64,000 nt of DNA from Egicoccus sp. AB-alg2 (GCF_041821065.1 NZ_JBGUAX010000008.1:186001-250000), one strand, 5' to 3'; numbered from the stretch's first letter, positions 1 through 8,646 are shown. The notes: generated by a model not told the origin, from the sequence alone. Numbers and translations: made by a program.

Positions 1-2
1 TC

Positions 3-386
3 GCGCGGTTCCCCGAGTTACGCTTCGTCATCCCGCACGGCGGCGGCGCCGTGCCGTACCACTGGGGTCGCTACCAGGGGCTCGCGACCCGACTGGGCCG
101 TCCCCCGATCGAACAGCACGTGATGAACAACGTGTTCTTCGACACCGCCGTCTACCACCAGCCCGGCATCGAGTTGCTCACCCGTGTCGTCGGCATCGAC
201 AACCTGTTGTTCGCGTCCGAGATGCTGGGCGCCGTCCGCGGCGACAATCCCGACACCGGCTCGGGATGGGACGACACGCTTCGTTACCTCGAAGCTGTGG
301 ACCTGACGCCGGACGAGCGCAAGCGCATCTACGAGGCCAACGCGCTGCGGGTCTACCCGCGACTCGCCGCGCGACTCACCGGATGA
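3..386 (+). CDS. ligJ: 4-oxalomesaconate hydratase-like amidohydrolase, 3' part only
   Basis: The frame is open from the window edge, so the N-terminus lies outside and only about 127 residues are visible. They include IPHGGGAVPYHWGR, FFDTAVYHQPGI and LLFASEMLGAVRG, motifs I associate with LigJ, the 4-oxalomesaconate hydratase of 4,5-cleavage protocatechuate and gallate pathways, a member of the amidohydrolase superfamily. LigJ hydrates 4-oxalomesaconate to 4-carboxy-4-hydroxy-2-oxoadipate in the cytoplasm. The next gene starts 46 bases downstream on the same strand. The match comes from remembered family motifs, and another amidohydrolase-2 decarboxylase or hydratase is possible. Confidence 0.8.
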   Translation, partial: ARFPELRFVIPHGGGAVPYHWGRYQGLATRLGRPPIEQHVMNNVFFDTAVYHQPGIELLTRVVGIDNLLFASEMLGAVRGDNPDTGSGWDDTLRYLEAVDLTPDERKRIYEANALRVYPRLAARLTG

Positions 387-432
387 GTGCACGGCGGTCG
401 GCGTCTCGACCGATCGCCAGGGAGGAAGGTCC

Positions 433-1425
433 ATGCCACCACTACCGCTGACGTTCGCCTGCGGCGATTACGACCGCACCCGGGCACTCGAGGAAGGCAC
501 CGTCCGGGCCAGCGGGATCTCGCTCAACTATCTGCGGCTGCCGGTCGAGGAGACCTTCTTCCGCATGATGCGCCATCAGGAGTTCGATGTCGCGGAGATG
601 TCGTTCTCGTCCTACGTCGTCTCGCTGCAGCGGGACGACCCACCCTTCGTCGCGTTGCCGGTGTACACCTCACGGATGTTCCGGCACGGCGGGATCTTCG
701 TGCGCTCCGATGCCGGGATCGAGCAACCCGAGGACCTCGTCGGCAAGACGGTGGGGTCGCCGGAGTTCCAGCTCAGCGCTTGCGTCTGGATCCGCGGCAT
801 CCTCGCCGAGCACCACGGCCTGCCGGTCGACTCCGTGCGCTACCGGACCGGTGGGCAGGAGAAGCCCGGCCGCATCGAGAAGGCAGCGCTGGATCTCCCG
901 CCCGAGATCGAGGTGGAACCGATCGCGCCCGGCCAGACGTTGTCGCGGATGCTGGTCGAGGGCGAGATCGATGCCATCTATTCACCGCGGATCCCGTCCC
1001 CGTTCACGGAGGGTGACCCCCGCGTCCGCAGGTTGTTCCCGGACGTGATCGCGGCCGAGACCAAGTACTTCGGCAAGACCGGCATCTTCCCGATCATGCA
1101 CGTCGTCGCCATCCGTCGGGAGGTCTACGAGACCAACCGGTGGATCGCGCAGTCGCTGATGAAGGCGTTCTCCGAGGCGAAGGAACGGGCATACCGCCGG
1201 TTCGACGACTCGTCCGCGCTGCCGTTCACCTTGCCGTGGATGACCCTGCAGTTCGAGGAGGCGCGACGGCGACTCGGTGACGACTTCTGGTCGTACGGGC
1301 TCCAGGACAACTGGGACGACCTCGACGCCTTCCTGCGCTACCACCATGAGCAGGGGTTGTCCAAGCGCCGCGTGACGCCCGAGGAACTGTTCGCGCCCGA
1401 GGCGTTGGAGTCGTTCGTGATCTAG
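433..1425 (+). CDS. 4,5-dihydroxyphthalate decarboxylase (Pht5) family protein, copy 1
   Basis: This 330-residue protein has the whole-length pattern of the Pht5 family: an early ACGDYDRT, EMSFSSY near residue 57, SRMFRHGGIFVRSD, VWIRGIL and KTGIFPIMH near residue 215. The fold resembles type II periplasmic binding proteins, but there is no signal peptide, so it is cytoplasmic. Characterised members decarboxylate 4,5-dihydroxyphthalate to protocatechuate. A strong GGGAGGAAGG site sits just before the ATG. It follows a LigJ-like gene, which fits a protocatechuate-type route. A paralogue lies at 28128-29114. Substrate specificity cannot be read from the sequence. Confidence 0.82.
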   Translation: MPPLPLTFACGDYDRTRALEEGTVRASGISLNYLRLPVEETFFRMMRHQEFDVAEMSFSSYVVSLQRDDPPFVALPVYTSRMFRHGGIFVRSDAGIEQPEDLVGKTVGSPEFQLSACVWIRGILAEHHGLPVDSVRYRTGGQEKPGRIEKAALDLPPEIEVEPIAPGQTLSRMLVEGEIDAIYSPRIPSPFTEGDPRVRRLFPDVIAAETKYFGKTGIFPIMHVVAIRREVYETNRWIAQSLMKAFSEAKERAYRRFDDSSALPFTLPWMTLQFEEARRRLGDDFWSYGLQDNWDDLDAFLRYHHEQGLSKRRVTPEELFAPEALESFVI

Positions 1426-1467
1426 GCCGGACGTTTGTCGCGGCCGGTCACCGCAGGTGGAGGCACC

Positions 1468-1965
1468 GTGATCGATCCGAGGTCCACGCCGACGCGGACC
1501 TTCCTGGTATGGCCCGTGCTCGTGCTCGTCGGCTCCCGTCTGGCGCGACGGCCGCTCGACTGGCGGTTCGCGCCTGTCGCCGCCGGCGGGTACATGCTGT
1601 ACCGAACGGCCGGCACCTACCGCACCCGTCACGGTGGCGGCGGCCCGGGGATGGCCCAACCGGCGGAGCGTCTCGTCACCACCGGCCCGTACGCGATGAG
1701 CCGTAACCCGATGTACCTGGGGCATCTGCTCACGTTCGCGGCCTTCGTCGGGGCGACCCGCTCCCGCTGGTCGGCAGCGGTGTTCGGGTGGCACCTGCGA
1801 TGGTTCGACGACCGCGCCGCCACCGACGAGCGCCAGCTGCGGGAGCGCTTCGGCGAGGACTACGAGCACTACCGCGCTGCCGTGCCGCGTTGGCTGCCCT
1901 GGCGCGGGGGTCAGCTCAGGCGACTGCTCCGGCCGCCCTCCGGCACCGCCGGCGCCGACGCATGA
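1468..1965 (+). CDS. isoprenylcysteine methyltransferase-like integral membrane protein
   Basis: The protein has about 165 residues. Two hydrophobic N-terminal segments precede TGPYAMSRNPMYLG near residue 75, the hallmark of the ICMT/PEMT membrane methyltransferases, and ERFGEDYEHYRAAVPRWLPW near the C-terminus is also typical. Family members methylate small lipids or prenylated thiols with S-adenosylmethionine at the membrane. I placed the start at the GTG preceded by GGTGGAGG; an upstream TTG at 1435 is possible. The gene ends in an ATGA overlap with the class II aldolase, so the two are translationally coupled. Its role in the catabolic cluster is unclear. Confidence 0.75.
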   Translation: MIDPRSTPTRTFLVWPVLVLVGSRLARRPLDWRFAPVAAGGYMLYRTAGTYRTRHGGGGPGMAQPAERLVTTGPYAMSRNPMYLGHLLTFAAFVGATRSRWSAAVFGWHLRWFDDRAATDERQLRERFGEDYEHYRAAVPRWLPWRGGQLRRLLRPPSGTAGADA

Positions 1966-2702
1966 GCGGAGTCGACGTGCAGCAGCTCCACGAGGATCCC
2001 GCCCGGGCCGTCGCCGAAGCCTGCCGGGCGCTGGCGGTCGCCGGCGTGCTTGACGGCATCCTCGGCCACATCTCCCTGCGTGCCGACGAGCGCAGCCTCT
2101 GGGTCCGCTGCCGCGGCCGTGACGAGCCCGGCCTGCGCTACTCCCGTGCGGCCGACGTGCACCTGGTCGGGCTCGACGGTGAGGCGCCGGCCACCCCGGA
2201 ACACCGCGCCCCGAACGAGCTGCCGATCCACACCGCCGTGTTGCGTGCCCGGCCCGACGTCCACGCCGTCGTGCATGCGCATCCGCCGCACGCGCTGTTG
2301 GTCGGGCTGGCGGATCTCGCTCTCGAACCCATCTTCGGTGCGTACGACATACCGGCCATGCGTCTCGCGGAACGGGGGGTGCCGGTCTATCCGCGGAGCG
2401 TGCTCGTCAACGACGACGAGATCGGCCGTGAGGTGGCGGAGGCGTTGGGGCCGGCGCAGGTGTGCCTGCTCCGCGGCCACGGCATCGTGGCGGTGGGCTC
2501 CTCGCTCGCCGCCGCGGTCGTGGCGGCGGACACGCTGGAGCGGCTGTGTCGCGTCACGGTGGAGCTCGCACGTCTGGGGGCTCGCGCGGCTGCCGTGCCC
2601 GAGGCCGACCGTGCACAGCTGCCGGACCTCGGAGCCGGGTTCAACGACCGGTTTGCCTACCAGCACCTGCTGGCGCGACTCCGTGCCGTCGAGGGGAGGT
2701 GA
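1962..2702 (+). CDS. class II aldolase/adducin-domain protein (possible hydroxyaromatic decarboxylase)
   Basis: This is a 246-residue class II aldolase fold. HAVVHAHPPHALLVG supplies the paired zinc-binding histidines and LLRGHGIVAVGSS the third; PNELPIHTAVL precedes them, as in the family. Known activities include fuculose-phosphate aldolase and, in phthalate pathways of Gram-positive bacteria, decarboxylation of 3,4-dihydroxyphthalate (PhtC type). The neighbouring Pht5-like and LigJ-like genes make a decarboxylase or aldolase of an aromatic intermediate more likely than a sugar aldolase, but this is inference. It starts at an ATGA overlap with the previous gene and ends one base before the convergent MFS gene. 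Confidence 0.8.
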   Translation: MSGVDVQQLHEDPARAVAEACRALAVAGVLDGILGHISLRADERSLWVRCRGRDEPGLRYSRAADVHLVGLDGEAPATPEHRAPNELPIHTAVLRARPDVHAVVHAHPPHALLVGLADLALEPIFGAYDIPAMRLAERGVPVYPRSVLVNDDEIGREVAEALGPAQVCLLRGHGIVAVGSSLAAAVVAADTLERLCRVTVELARLGARAAAVPEADRAQLPDLGAGFNDRFAYQHLLARLRAVEGR

Positions 2703-2703
2703 G

Positions 2704-3888
2704 TCACGAGCCGCCGGCGTCCGCGTCGAAGGGTGCCCGCATGACGACGCCGGCGCTGCTGGCGAGCAGTACGCCCAGCGCGACGAAGATGGCCGCGACC
2801 CCCGCGGCGCCGCCGATGGCGCCGAAGGCGGCCGGCAGCGCGACCTGACCCCCGCGGTTGCCCATGAGCCGCACGCCGATGGCGATGCCGCGTGAATCCG
2901 CTGGCACGGCTCGCGTGACCCAGGCCAGCGACATGGGCTGGCCGAGCCCCAGCCCGAAGCCGGCGACGGCCAGGAGGACGCCGAGCAGCGGCACGCTGGT
3001 CGTCGTCGGGAACAACAGCAGGGCGAGGCCGGGCAGCAGCAGCCCGAGCAGGAAAAGGTGCCGTCGCCCGAGCCAACGCAGCAGCGGCACCAACGCCAGT
3101 CGGGACAGGACCGACGCCGCCGCGCGAAGCGAGAGCAGGAGCCCAACGGCCGCGACCGAGATGCCGTTCGCCTCGCCATAGACGGGGACGTAGGCCACGA
3201 GGATGTCGATGGTCGCGAGGACGGCCAGGCTGGCCAGCATCGCCTGTGGCATGGACCGAAGCCGCAGGATGCGGACCATGGCGGCCAACGCCGCATCGGT
3301 GCGCGGGGGCGTCTTCTCCCGTACCCCCGACGGTGGCGGCCAACGGCGCAGCGATGCCGCGAGCACCACGAGACCGACCAGGAAGGTGACGCTCGCCCAC
3401 AGTGCGGTCGTGGTGCCGCCACCCGCGAGCGACGAGACGAACCCACCCACGGCCGGTCCCGTCACCTGGCCCAACGACCCCATCACGGCGAAGGCGCCGT
3501 ACCGGGCGTCTCTCTGGTCCGGCGGGCTGCAGTTGGCGACGAGGGTCTGCAGCGCCACGAGCCCGAAGATCTGCCCGGCTCCGAGCACCGCCTGGGCGAC
3601 CCCGAGCATGAGGACGCTGCTGACCACCGCCAGCCACGCCGCCATGGCGGTCATCACGATCGCGCCGCCGAGGAGGAAGCGCGACTCCCCGAAGCGATCG
3701 ACCCACTGGCCCGTCGGGACCGCCACGACGAACGACAACAGGGCATACGACGCTGCCACGTAGCCGATCTGTGCGGTGCTCGCGCCGATCTCCAAGGCGC
3801 GGTAGGACACCATCGGCCGGATGACGTTCAGGGAGGTCGTGAGCAGGAACACGCAACTGGCGCAACGCAGGAACCATCCGGCCGTCAT
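2704..3888 (-). CDS. MFS transporter
   Basis: This 394-residue protein has about 12 hydrophobic segments. The MFS motif A equivalent, GQWVDRFGESRFLLGG, lies between the second and third segments near residue 60, and a second loop near residue 258 reads RWLGRRHLFLLG. It is the last gene of a leftward group starting at the TctC gene (TctC, cupin, isochorismatase, MFS). The reverse-strand GAGGA precedes the ATG by about six bases. It could import a substrate or export an intermediate of the pathway; the sequence does not say which. It is one of four MFS genes in the first 31 kb. Confidence 0.85.
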   Translation of the reverse strand: MTAGWFLRCASCVFLLTTSLNVIRPMVSYRALEIGASTAQIGYVAASYALLSFVVAVPTGQWVDRFGESRFLLGGAIVMTAMAAWLAVVSSVLMLGVAQAVLGAGQIFGLVALQTLVANCSPPDQRDARYGAFAVMGSLGQVTGPAVGGFVSSLAGGGTTTALWASVTFLVGLVVLAASLRRWPPPSGVREKTPPRTDAALAAMVRILRLRSMPQAMLASLAVLATIDILVAYVPVYGEANGISVAAVGLLLSLRAAASVLSRLALVPLLRWLGRRHLFLLGLLLPGLALLLFPTTTSVPLLGVLLAVAGFGLGLGQPMSLAWVTRAVPADSRGIAIGVRLMGNRGGQVALPAAFGAIGGAAGVAAIFVALGVLLASSAGVVMRAPFDADAGGS

Positions 3889-3965
3889 GGCTGTCCTCGC
3901 GCCTCGCGGCGGTCTCGGGGATCGGGCGGAGGCGGACGCCGCACACCGCGCCGGGGACGCCGGCG

Positions 3966-4670
3966 TCAGCCGGCCGGAAGCAGGTCGTGACTCGGCGCCT
4001 GCAGACAGCGTCGCCCGAGCCCGAGGTCGACGACGGTGGCGTACTTGCGGTGCATGTCCAACAGGTTCACCGCGTGGGAGACGGGGCTACGGTCGAAGAC
4101 GGCGTCCTCGACCACGGCCACCTGGAACCCGTGTGAGTAGGCGTCGACGACCGAGGCGCGCACACAACCGCTCGTGCTCTCACCGGCCACGACCAGGCTG
4201 TCGACGGAGCGTTGGCGCAGCCACGTCGAGAGCGGCGTCCCGAAGAAGGCGCTCGCGCGGGTCTTCCGGACGAGCAACTCGCCCGCCACCGGCGTGAACT
4301 GCGGCATGAGGCGGTAGCGCTCACCGGTCTCGTCGGCGTTCTGGCGGCGCGCGGTGGCGGCACCGAGTGTCGATTCCGGCCTGTCCTCGCCGCTCGTGTG
4401 CGCGATCGGCACGCCCGCCTCACGCGCTGTCCCGAGCAGTGTCAGCAATGGATCGAGTGCCTCCCAGGCAGCCGGGCCGCACGATCCCGGCCACTTCTCG
4501 ATCGCGGTCTCCAGTGGCTCCGGCCCGTCACCGAAGGCCGACACGTAGAGGTCGATGAGCAGCAGCGCCGGACGCGTGCCGAACCGTCGGTTCCTGACGT
4601 AGCGGTCGGCGAAGACGCGGTCCTGCTCGGTCAGCAGGTGGTCCCAGGGCCGCACTGAGGAGGCCGTCAT
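3966..4670 (-). CDS. isochorismatase-family cysteine hydrolase
   Basis: This 234-residue protein has the complete catalytic triad of the isochorismatase-like amidohydrolases: Asp40 in LLLIDLY, Lys136 in RKTRASAFF and Cys169 in GESTSGCVRAS. Members include N-carbamoylsarcosine amidase and maleamate amidohydrolase (NicF), which hydrolyse C-N bonds in catabolic pathways. The context of a cupin and transporters makes amide or ureide hydrolysis plausible, with the substrate unknown. Its ATG overlaps the stop of the upstream cupin gene (ATGA), so the two are translationally coupled. Cytoplasmic, with no signal peptide. Confidence 0.85.
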   Translation of the reverse strand: MTASSVRPWDHLLTEQDRVFADRYVRNRRFGTRPALLLIDLYVSAFGDGPEPLETAIEKWPGSCGPAAWEALDPLLTLLGTAREAGVPIAHTSGEDRPESTLGAATARRQNADETGERYRLMPQFTPVAGELLVRKTRASAFFGTPLSTWLRQRSVDSLVVAGESTSGCVRASVVDAYSHGFQVAVVEDAVFDRSPVSHAVNLLDMHRKYATVVDLGLGRRCLQAPSHDLLPAG

Positions 4671-5119
4671 GCCGGGTCGCCGAAGTGGAGGCCGTCGGGG
4701 GCCGGGACCGGGGGCACCTTCTTGTTCTGCGCCGAGTCACCCGTGAGGAGGTGGCCGTCCGTCCCGACGCGGTCGTTGCCCTCCGGCGGCTTCCCGGTGC
4801 CGACGCGCAGGAGGACGAGATTGCCCTCGCCGGTGCTCTCGAAGCGGTAGTAGATGCCGCGGGGGAGCAGGATGCCTTCATAGGGGCCGACCGTCATGGC
4901 GTCGTCGTTCGCGTCGTAGAACGTCGCCTGCCCTTCGAGCACCACGAACGTGTGGTCCTCGTGCTGGTGTGCATGCAGCGCGTTCTCGCCGCCCTTCGCG
5001 TAGACCTTGACGCGGACGGCCAGTTGATCGGTCCGTGCGACGGTGGTGTTGCTCCGCCCCTCCACGAGGTACGGCGTGCGGAGCGTGAAGTGCTGTGGCT
5101 TCTGGGCGACCGTGCTCAT
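4667..5119 (-). CDS. single-domain cupin protein
   Basis: This 150-residue cupin has motif 1 at LHAHQHEDHTFVVLEG (residues 48-63), with clustered histidines and Glu54 as likely metal ligands, and motif 2 around PYEGILLPRGIYYRFES. Such single cupins can be small-molecule dioxygenases, isomerases or sensors. AGGAGGACAGGAAGAAG lies upstream of the chosen ATG. The frame stays open further upstream through the hairpin and into the TctC gene on the other reading frame, but nothing there is cupin-like. It overlaps the isochorismatase start by four bases and follows a strong intercistronic hairpin. Confidence 0.8.
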   Translation of the reverse strand: MSTVAQKPQHFTLRTPYLVEGRSNTTVARTDQLAVRVKVYAKGGENALHAHQHEDHTFVVLEGQATFYDANDDAMTVGPYEGILLPRGIYYRFESTGEGNLVLLRVGTGKPPEGNDRVGTDGHLLTGDSAQNKKVPPVPAPDGLHFGDPA

Positions 5120-5143
5120 GTGCTTCTTCCTGTCCTCCTCGCC

Positions 5144-5175
5144 GGACGTCGGCCGCTCGAGTGCGGCCGACGTCC
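5144..5175 (-). terminator. 13-bp perfect stem-loop downstream of the first tctC
   Basis: GGACGTCGGCCGC pairs perfectly with GCGGCCGACGTCC around a six-base loop, starting 18 bases after the TctC stop. No U-tract follows on the reverse strand. It is therefore either a U-less actinobacterial terminator or a stabiliser and attenuator that lets the binding protein be made in excess over the downstream cupin-isochorismatase-MFS genes. A similar hairpin follows the second TctC gene at 21632-21664. Confidence 0.65.
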
Positions 5176-5193
5176 GTCCGAGGTTCGCCGGCG

Positions 5194-6279
5194 TCAGCTG
5201 TTCTCCGCGATGATGGCGCGAACGCTGTCGGGTGTGTCGAGGGCGGTCGCGATGATGCGTTCCACCTCCTCGTGGCCGCGCCAGTCCAGCTCCAGGTCCT
5301 GACGCTCGAACTCCTCGATGAAGGCGGGGTCGTTGGCGATGTTCTCCAACGCCTGGCGCAGTTCGGCCAGACGGTCGGCGGGCACACCGGGCGGCGCGGC
5401 GAGGGCCCGGCCGAGACCGTTGATCGCGACCAGCGACTCCGCCATCACGAGCCGTTCGCCTTCCAGGCCGATGTCGTACAGCGACGGAACGCCCGGGTAC
5501 ATGTCTTCGAGCGGCTCGTCGCCCACCACGACCAACACGCGCTGGTCGCCGGCCTCCACGAACGGCAGTGACGTGCTCGCCGTGTTGGCGTCGGCCATGA
5601 CCTCGCCGGCGACGACGGCCAGGTTCGACTCCGCACTGCCTTCGAAGCCGCTGATGAAGCGTGCGTTCTGCAGGTCCAGGATCTCCATGAGGAGCGCGGA
5701 CGTCAGGTGCGACCCGCCGCCGGGGCCCGTGGTCGCGAACGTGATCTCGTCGTCGGTTCCCATGAGCTCCTGGATGTCCTCGTAGGGCAGGTCCGCGTAC
5801 ACGTTCATGACCCGCGGTTCGGCCGCGAGCCGCCCGAGCCACTCGAACTCCCCGATCTCGAACTCGACGCCCTGCGCATCACTGAGGACCGAACCGAGCG
5901 TGCCGGTCCCATTGATGAGCGTGATGACGGTGCCGTCGTTCACGCCGGTGTAGACCTGGTTGAGGTTGAGCAGGCCACCGGCTCCCGGGTTGTTCGAGAC
6001 GGTGACGTCGGCGTCGAGTTCCTCCGCCAGGAACGGCGCCAGGGCGCGCGCGTACGTGTCGTAGCCGCCACCCGGGCTGACGCCGAGCGAGATCTCGATG
6101 AGTTCTCCGGCGAACAGCCCACCGGCATCGCCGGCAGCGGCGTCGGACGTGTCCGCGCCCTCCGGCTCGTCGCTCGCTGCCTGGCCGGCGTCGGTTCCGG
6201 TCCCGCCGCAGGCGCCGAGCAGCAGGGTGAGGGGCAGCGCGACGCCGGCGAGCGCTCGCCGCGGACGGGGGATCAGCAT
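5194..6279 (-). CDS. tripartite tricarboxylate transporter substrate-binding lipoprotein (TctC family), copy 1
   Basis: This 361-residue exported lipoprotein begins with arginines, a hydrophobic run and the lipobox LLLGAC, followed by an acidic linker to about residue 55. The TctC (Bug) fold follows: ISLGVSPGGGYDTYAR, SNNPGAGGLLNLN and TTGPGGGSHLTSALL are the ligand-contact motifs of the family. It captures carboxylates outside the membrane and delivers them to TctA/TctB, encoded about 10 kb away at 16683-18804. I chose the ATG after GGGAG; the frame extends 22 codons upstream without a signal-like sequence. A FadR-type operator lies 55 bases upstream. Confidence 0.87.
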   Translation of the reverse strand: MLIPRPRRALAGVALPLTLLLGACGGTGTDAGQAASDEPEGADTSDAAAGDAGGLFAGELIEISLGVSPGGGYDTYARALAPFLAEELDADVTVSNNPGAGGLLNLNQVYTGVNDGTVITLINGTGTLGSVLSDAQGVEFEIGEFEWLGRLAAEPRVMNVYADLPYEDIQELMGTDDEITFATTGPGGGSHLTSALLMEILDLQNARFISGFEGSAESNLAVVAGEVMADANTASTSLPFVEAGDQRVLVVVGDEPLEDMYPGVPSLYDIGLEGERLVMAESLVAINGLGRALAAPPGVPADRLAELRQALENIANDPAFIEEFERQDLELDWRGHEEVERIIATALDTPDSVRAIIAENS

Positions 6280-6333
6280 CGAAGAACTCCCAGGAGTGAG
6301 ACAGCCGAGCGTCGACTGAACGCCCGTGGACCA

Positions 6334-6346
6334 ATGGTATAACAAT
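6334..6346. promoter_or_regulatory. FadR-type GntR operator upstream of tctC copy 1
   Basis: ATGGTATAACAAT fits the FadR-subfamily consensus TNGTNNNACNA exactly. It lies between the CDC48-like gene and tctC. On the reverse strand it overlaps TATACC, a plausible -10 hexamer for tctC, so binding would repress. It is one of about ten similar sites in this cluster, whose likely reader is the GntR protein at 26121-26870. Confidence 0.6.
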
Positions 6347-6374
6347 CACACGCCGCGGGGGGCCGGTGACGGCG

Positions 6375-8561
6375 TCAGCCGAGGTGGCTGTCCATCTCGA
6401 GGGCCCGTTCGAAGTGGGCGACCTGCAACTCCGCGTCGGGCTGCATGCCGGCGGCTTCGACGGCCACGAGCTTCGCGTTGTGGCACAGGAAGGCGAGGTC
6501 CGCGCCGACCATGCCGTCGGTCCGCTCGCTCAGGTGCTCGACCAGTCGATCGACGCCGGTCTGCTCGGCGATCGGGGCATTGCGCAGGTGGATGCGCAGG
6601 ATCGCCGCGCGTTCGGCGGCGTCCGGGGCCGAGACGTGCAGGTGGATGCCGAAGCGGCCCGGCCGCAGAGCGGCCGGATCGACCATCTCGAGCCGGTTCG
6701 TGGCGCCGACGACGACCACGCGGCCGCGACGCTCCATGCCGTCGAGCTCCGCGAGCAGCTGGTTGACCACCCGCTGGGGGGCGCGGGTGCCCTCGTGTTC
6801 GAGGTCGCTGCGTCTGGGGACGACGGCGTCGAGTTGATCGAAGAAGATGATGCACGGTTCGGTTCGGCTGGCGACGTCGAAGACGTGACGCACGCTCTCC
6901 TCGGACTCGCCCAGCCACTGCGAGAACAACTCCGGACCCTGGATCGGGATGAAGTTGACGCCCGACTCCCGTGCGATCGCCTGCGCCAGCAGCGTCTTGC
7001 CGGTGCCCGGCGGGCCGTGCAGCAGCACACCCAGATTCCGCGACAGTCCCGCCCGCTCGAACACCTCGGGATGGCGCAGCGGCAGCTGCACGAGATCCTG
7101 CAGGCGGCGCTTGACGTCCTCCAGGCCGCCGATGTCCTCCCAGCCGACGTCGGGATAGGAGATCAACGACTCGCGCATCGCCGATGGGTGGACCTTGCCG
7201 AGCGCGTCCTCGAAGTCCCGCTCACGCACCACGAGCTCCTCGGGTGCCGGATAGTTCGCGATCGAGGGCGACTCGACGAAGCGGGCGGCGGCGTGGCGCA
7301 GGGCGTTCAGGCCGGCCTCGCGCGACAACTCCATCAGGTCGGCGCCCACGTAGCCGTATGCCCGCTCGGCGATGTTCGGTAGTGCCGCTTGGGCATCGTC
7401 CGCCAGCGGCATCTCGCGGGTGTGCACGCGCAAAATCTGCTCGCGGGCGGCGCTGGAGGGGGTGGGGAAGTAGATCTCCCGGTCGAACCGTCCGGCCCGG
7501 CGCAGGGCCGGATCGATCGCGTCGATGCGGTTCGTCGTCCCGATCACGATCACACCCTCGGCGTTCTTGAGGCCGTCGAGCAGTGCCAGCAGTTGCGTGA
7601 CGGACCGAGCGTCCGACTGGCTCGAGGCCATCCGCCGGAACGGGGCGATCGCGTCGATCTCGTCGATGAAGACGATGGAGGGTGGCTTGAGGCTGGCTTC
7701 GGCGAAGACCTTGCGCAGATTCGCCTCGGTCTCGCCGGAGTAGGTGCCGACCACCTCGGGGCCGTTGATGTAGAACAGCTCGGCGTTGATCTCGTTGGCG
7801 ACGCTGCGCGCGAGCAGGGTCTTGCCGGTGCCCGGCGCCCCGTAGAAGATCACGCCGCGGGGCGGGTTGATCCCCAGTTGCCGGTAGACCTGGGGAAAGA
7901 CCAGCGGCAGTTCGACGAACTCGCGGACCTCGCGAATCTGTACCGTCAGACCACCGACGTCCTCGAACGTGGTGTCGACGACGGTCTCGGACAGGCCGGC
8001 ATGGTCGTGGTCGTGATCCGACGGCCCGTGATGGTGGTGGTCCTCGTCGATCAACCAGACGGTCGTGTCGTCGACGACCACCCCCTCGTCGTTCGCATCG
8101 CCCTTGACGTAGTGGACCGCGTAGGTGATGCCGGCGAGCGTCCCTTCGAGACGGACGTAGAGCAACATGCCCGGACGCACCGCCACGTGTTGGGCTGCCA
8201 GCTGCCGCTTGAGGGCCGGTACCACGTTCGGGTCGTAGTGCTGGCTCATGTCGATGCCCGGGATGAGACCCACCTCGACCGCAGGATCGGGGGTGGCCGA
8301 TTCGATCTCGACGGCTTCGTGCGGGTAGGCCTTCAGTGCCTGGCGCGTGAACCGGTCGATCCGGATCGAGCCGGGATGGGGATCGCCGTCCCCGTCGACG
8401 ACCTGGCAGAGCGTGCTGCGCTGGCGTTCGGTCCGCAGCCGCACGTGGTCGCCGGTGGCGACCCCGAGTTCCTCGCGAAGGTCGTCCGCGAGCGCGGCGC
8501 CCGCCACGCAGGCCGTGCGGTAGTCGATGGGGCGAGGGTCGACGACGCCGGACGCGGACAA
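6375..8561 (-). CDS. CDC48-like double AAA ATPase
   Basis: This 728-residue protein has an N-terminal double-psi barrel-like domain (about 1-165), a histidine-rich linker (174-187, DHHHH and DHDHDH) and two AAA modules. D1 has GAPGTGKT near 241 and Walker B FIDEID; D2 has GPPGTGKT near 515. D2's Walker B reads FFDQLD, with Gln where the catalytic Glu normally stands. The actinobacterial homologue Cpa is a proteasome-linked unfoldase. An unfoldase in a catabolic cluster is unusual and might remodel an oxygenase or turn over regulated enzymes; that is inference. It is divergent from the bicupin gene and shares its regulatory region. Confidence 0.88.
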   Translation of the reverse strand: MSASGVVDPRPIDYRTACVAGAALADDLREELGVATGDHVRLRTERQRSTLCQVVDGDGDPHPGSIRIDRFTRQALKAYPHEAVEIESATPDPAVEVGLIPGIDMSQHYDPNVVPALKRQLAAQHVAVRPGMLLYVRLEGTLAGITYAVHYVKGDANDEGVVVDDTTVWLIDEDHHHHGPSDHDHDHAGLSETVVDTTFEDVGGLTVQIREVREFVELPLVFPQVYRQLGINPPRGVIFYGAPGTGKTLLARSVANEINAELFYINGPEVVGTYSGETEANLRKVFAEASLKPPSIVFIDEIDAIAPFRRMASSQSDARSVTQLLALLDGLKNAEGVIVIGTTNRIDAIDPALRRAGRFDREIYFPTPSSAAREQILRVHTREMPLADDAQAALPNIAERAYGYVGADLMELSREAGLNALRHAAARFVESPSIANYPAPEELVVRERDFEDALGKVHPSAMRESLISYPDVGWEDIGGLEDVKRRLQDLVQLPLRHPEVFERAGLSRNLGVLLHGPPGTGKTLLAQAIARESGVNFIPIQGPELFSQWLGESEESVRHVFDVASRTEPCIIFFDQLDAVVPRRSDLEHEGTRAPQRVVNQLLAELDGMERRGRVVVVGATNRLEMVDPAALRPGRFGIHLHVSAPDAAERAAILRIHLRNAPIAEQTGVDRLVEHLSERTDGMVGADLAFLCHNAKLVAVEAAGMQPDAELQVAHFERALEMDSHLG

Positions 8562-8633
8562 CGCAGGCTCCGATTCTCGGTCGTGGGCACCGTGGCAGGC
8601 GCTTCCGATGAGGACAGGATACCCAAAGCTCTA

Positions 8634-8646
8634 TTGGTTAGTCCTA
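8634..8646. promoter_or_regulatory. FadR-type operator in the CDC48-bicupin divergent promoter
   Basis: TTGGTTAGTCCTA matches the local operator pattern (GGTnnnTCC variant) and is almost the same as the site upstream of the gntR gene (TTGGTTCATCCTA). It overlaps the start of TATAGT (8645-8650), a good -10 hexamer for the rightward bicupin gene. A perfect TCCTA-5-TAGGA inverted repeat (8642-8656) overlaps the same spot. Confidence 0.6.
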
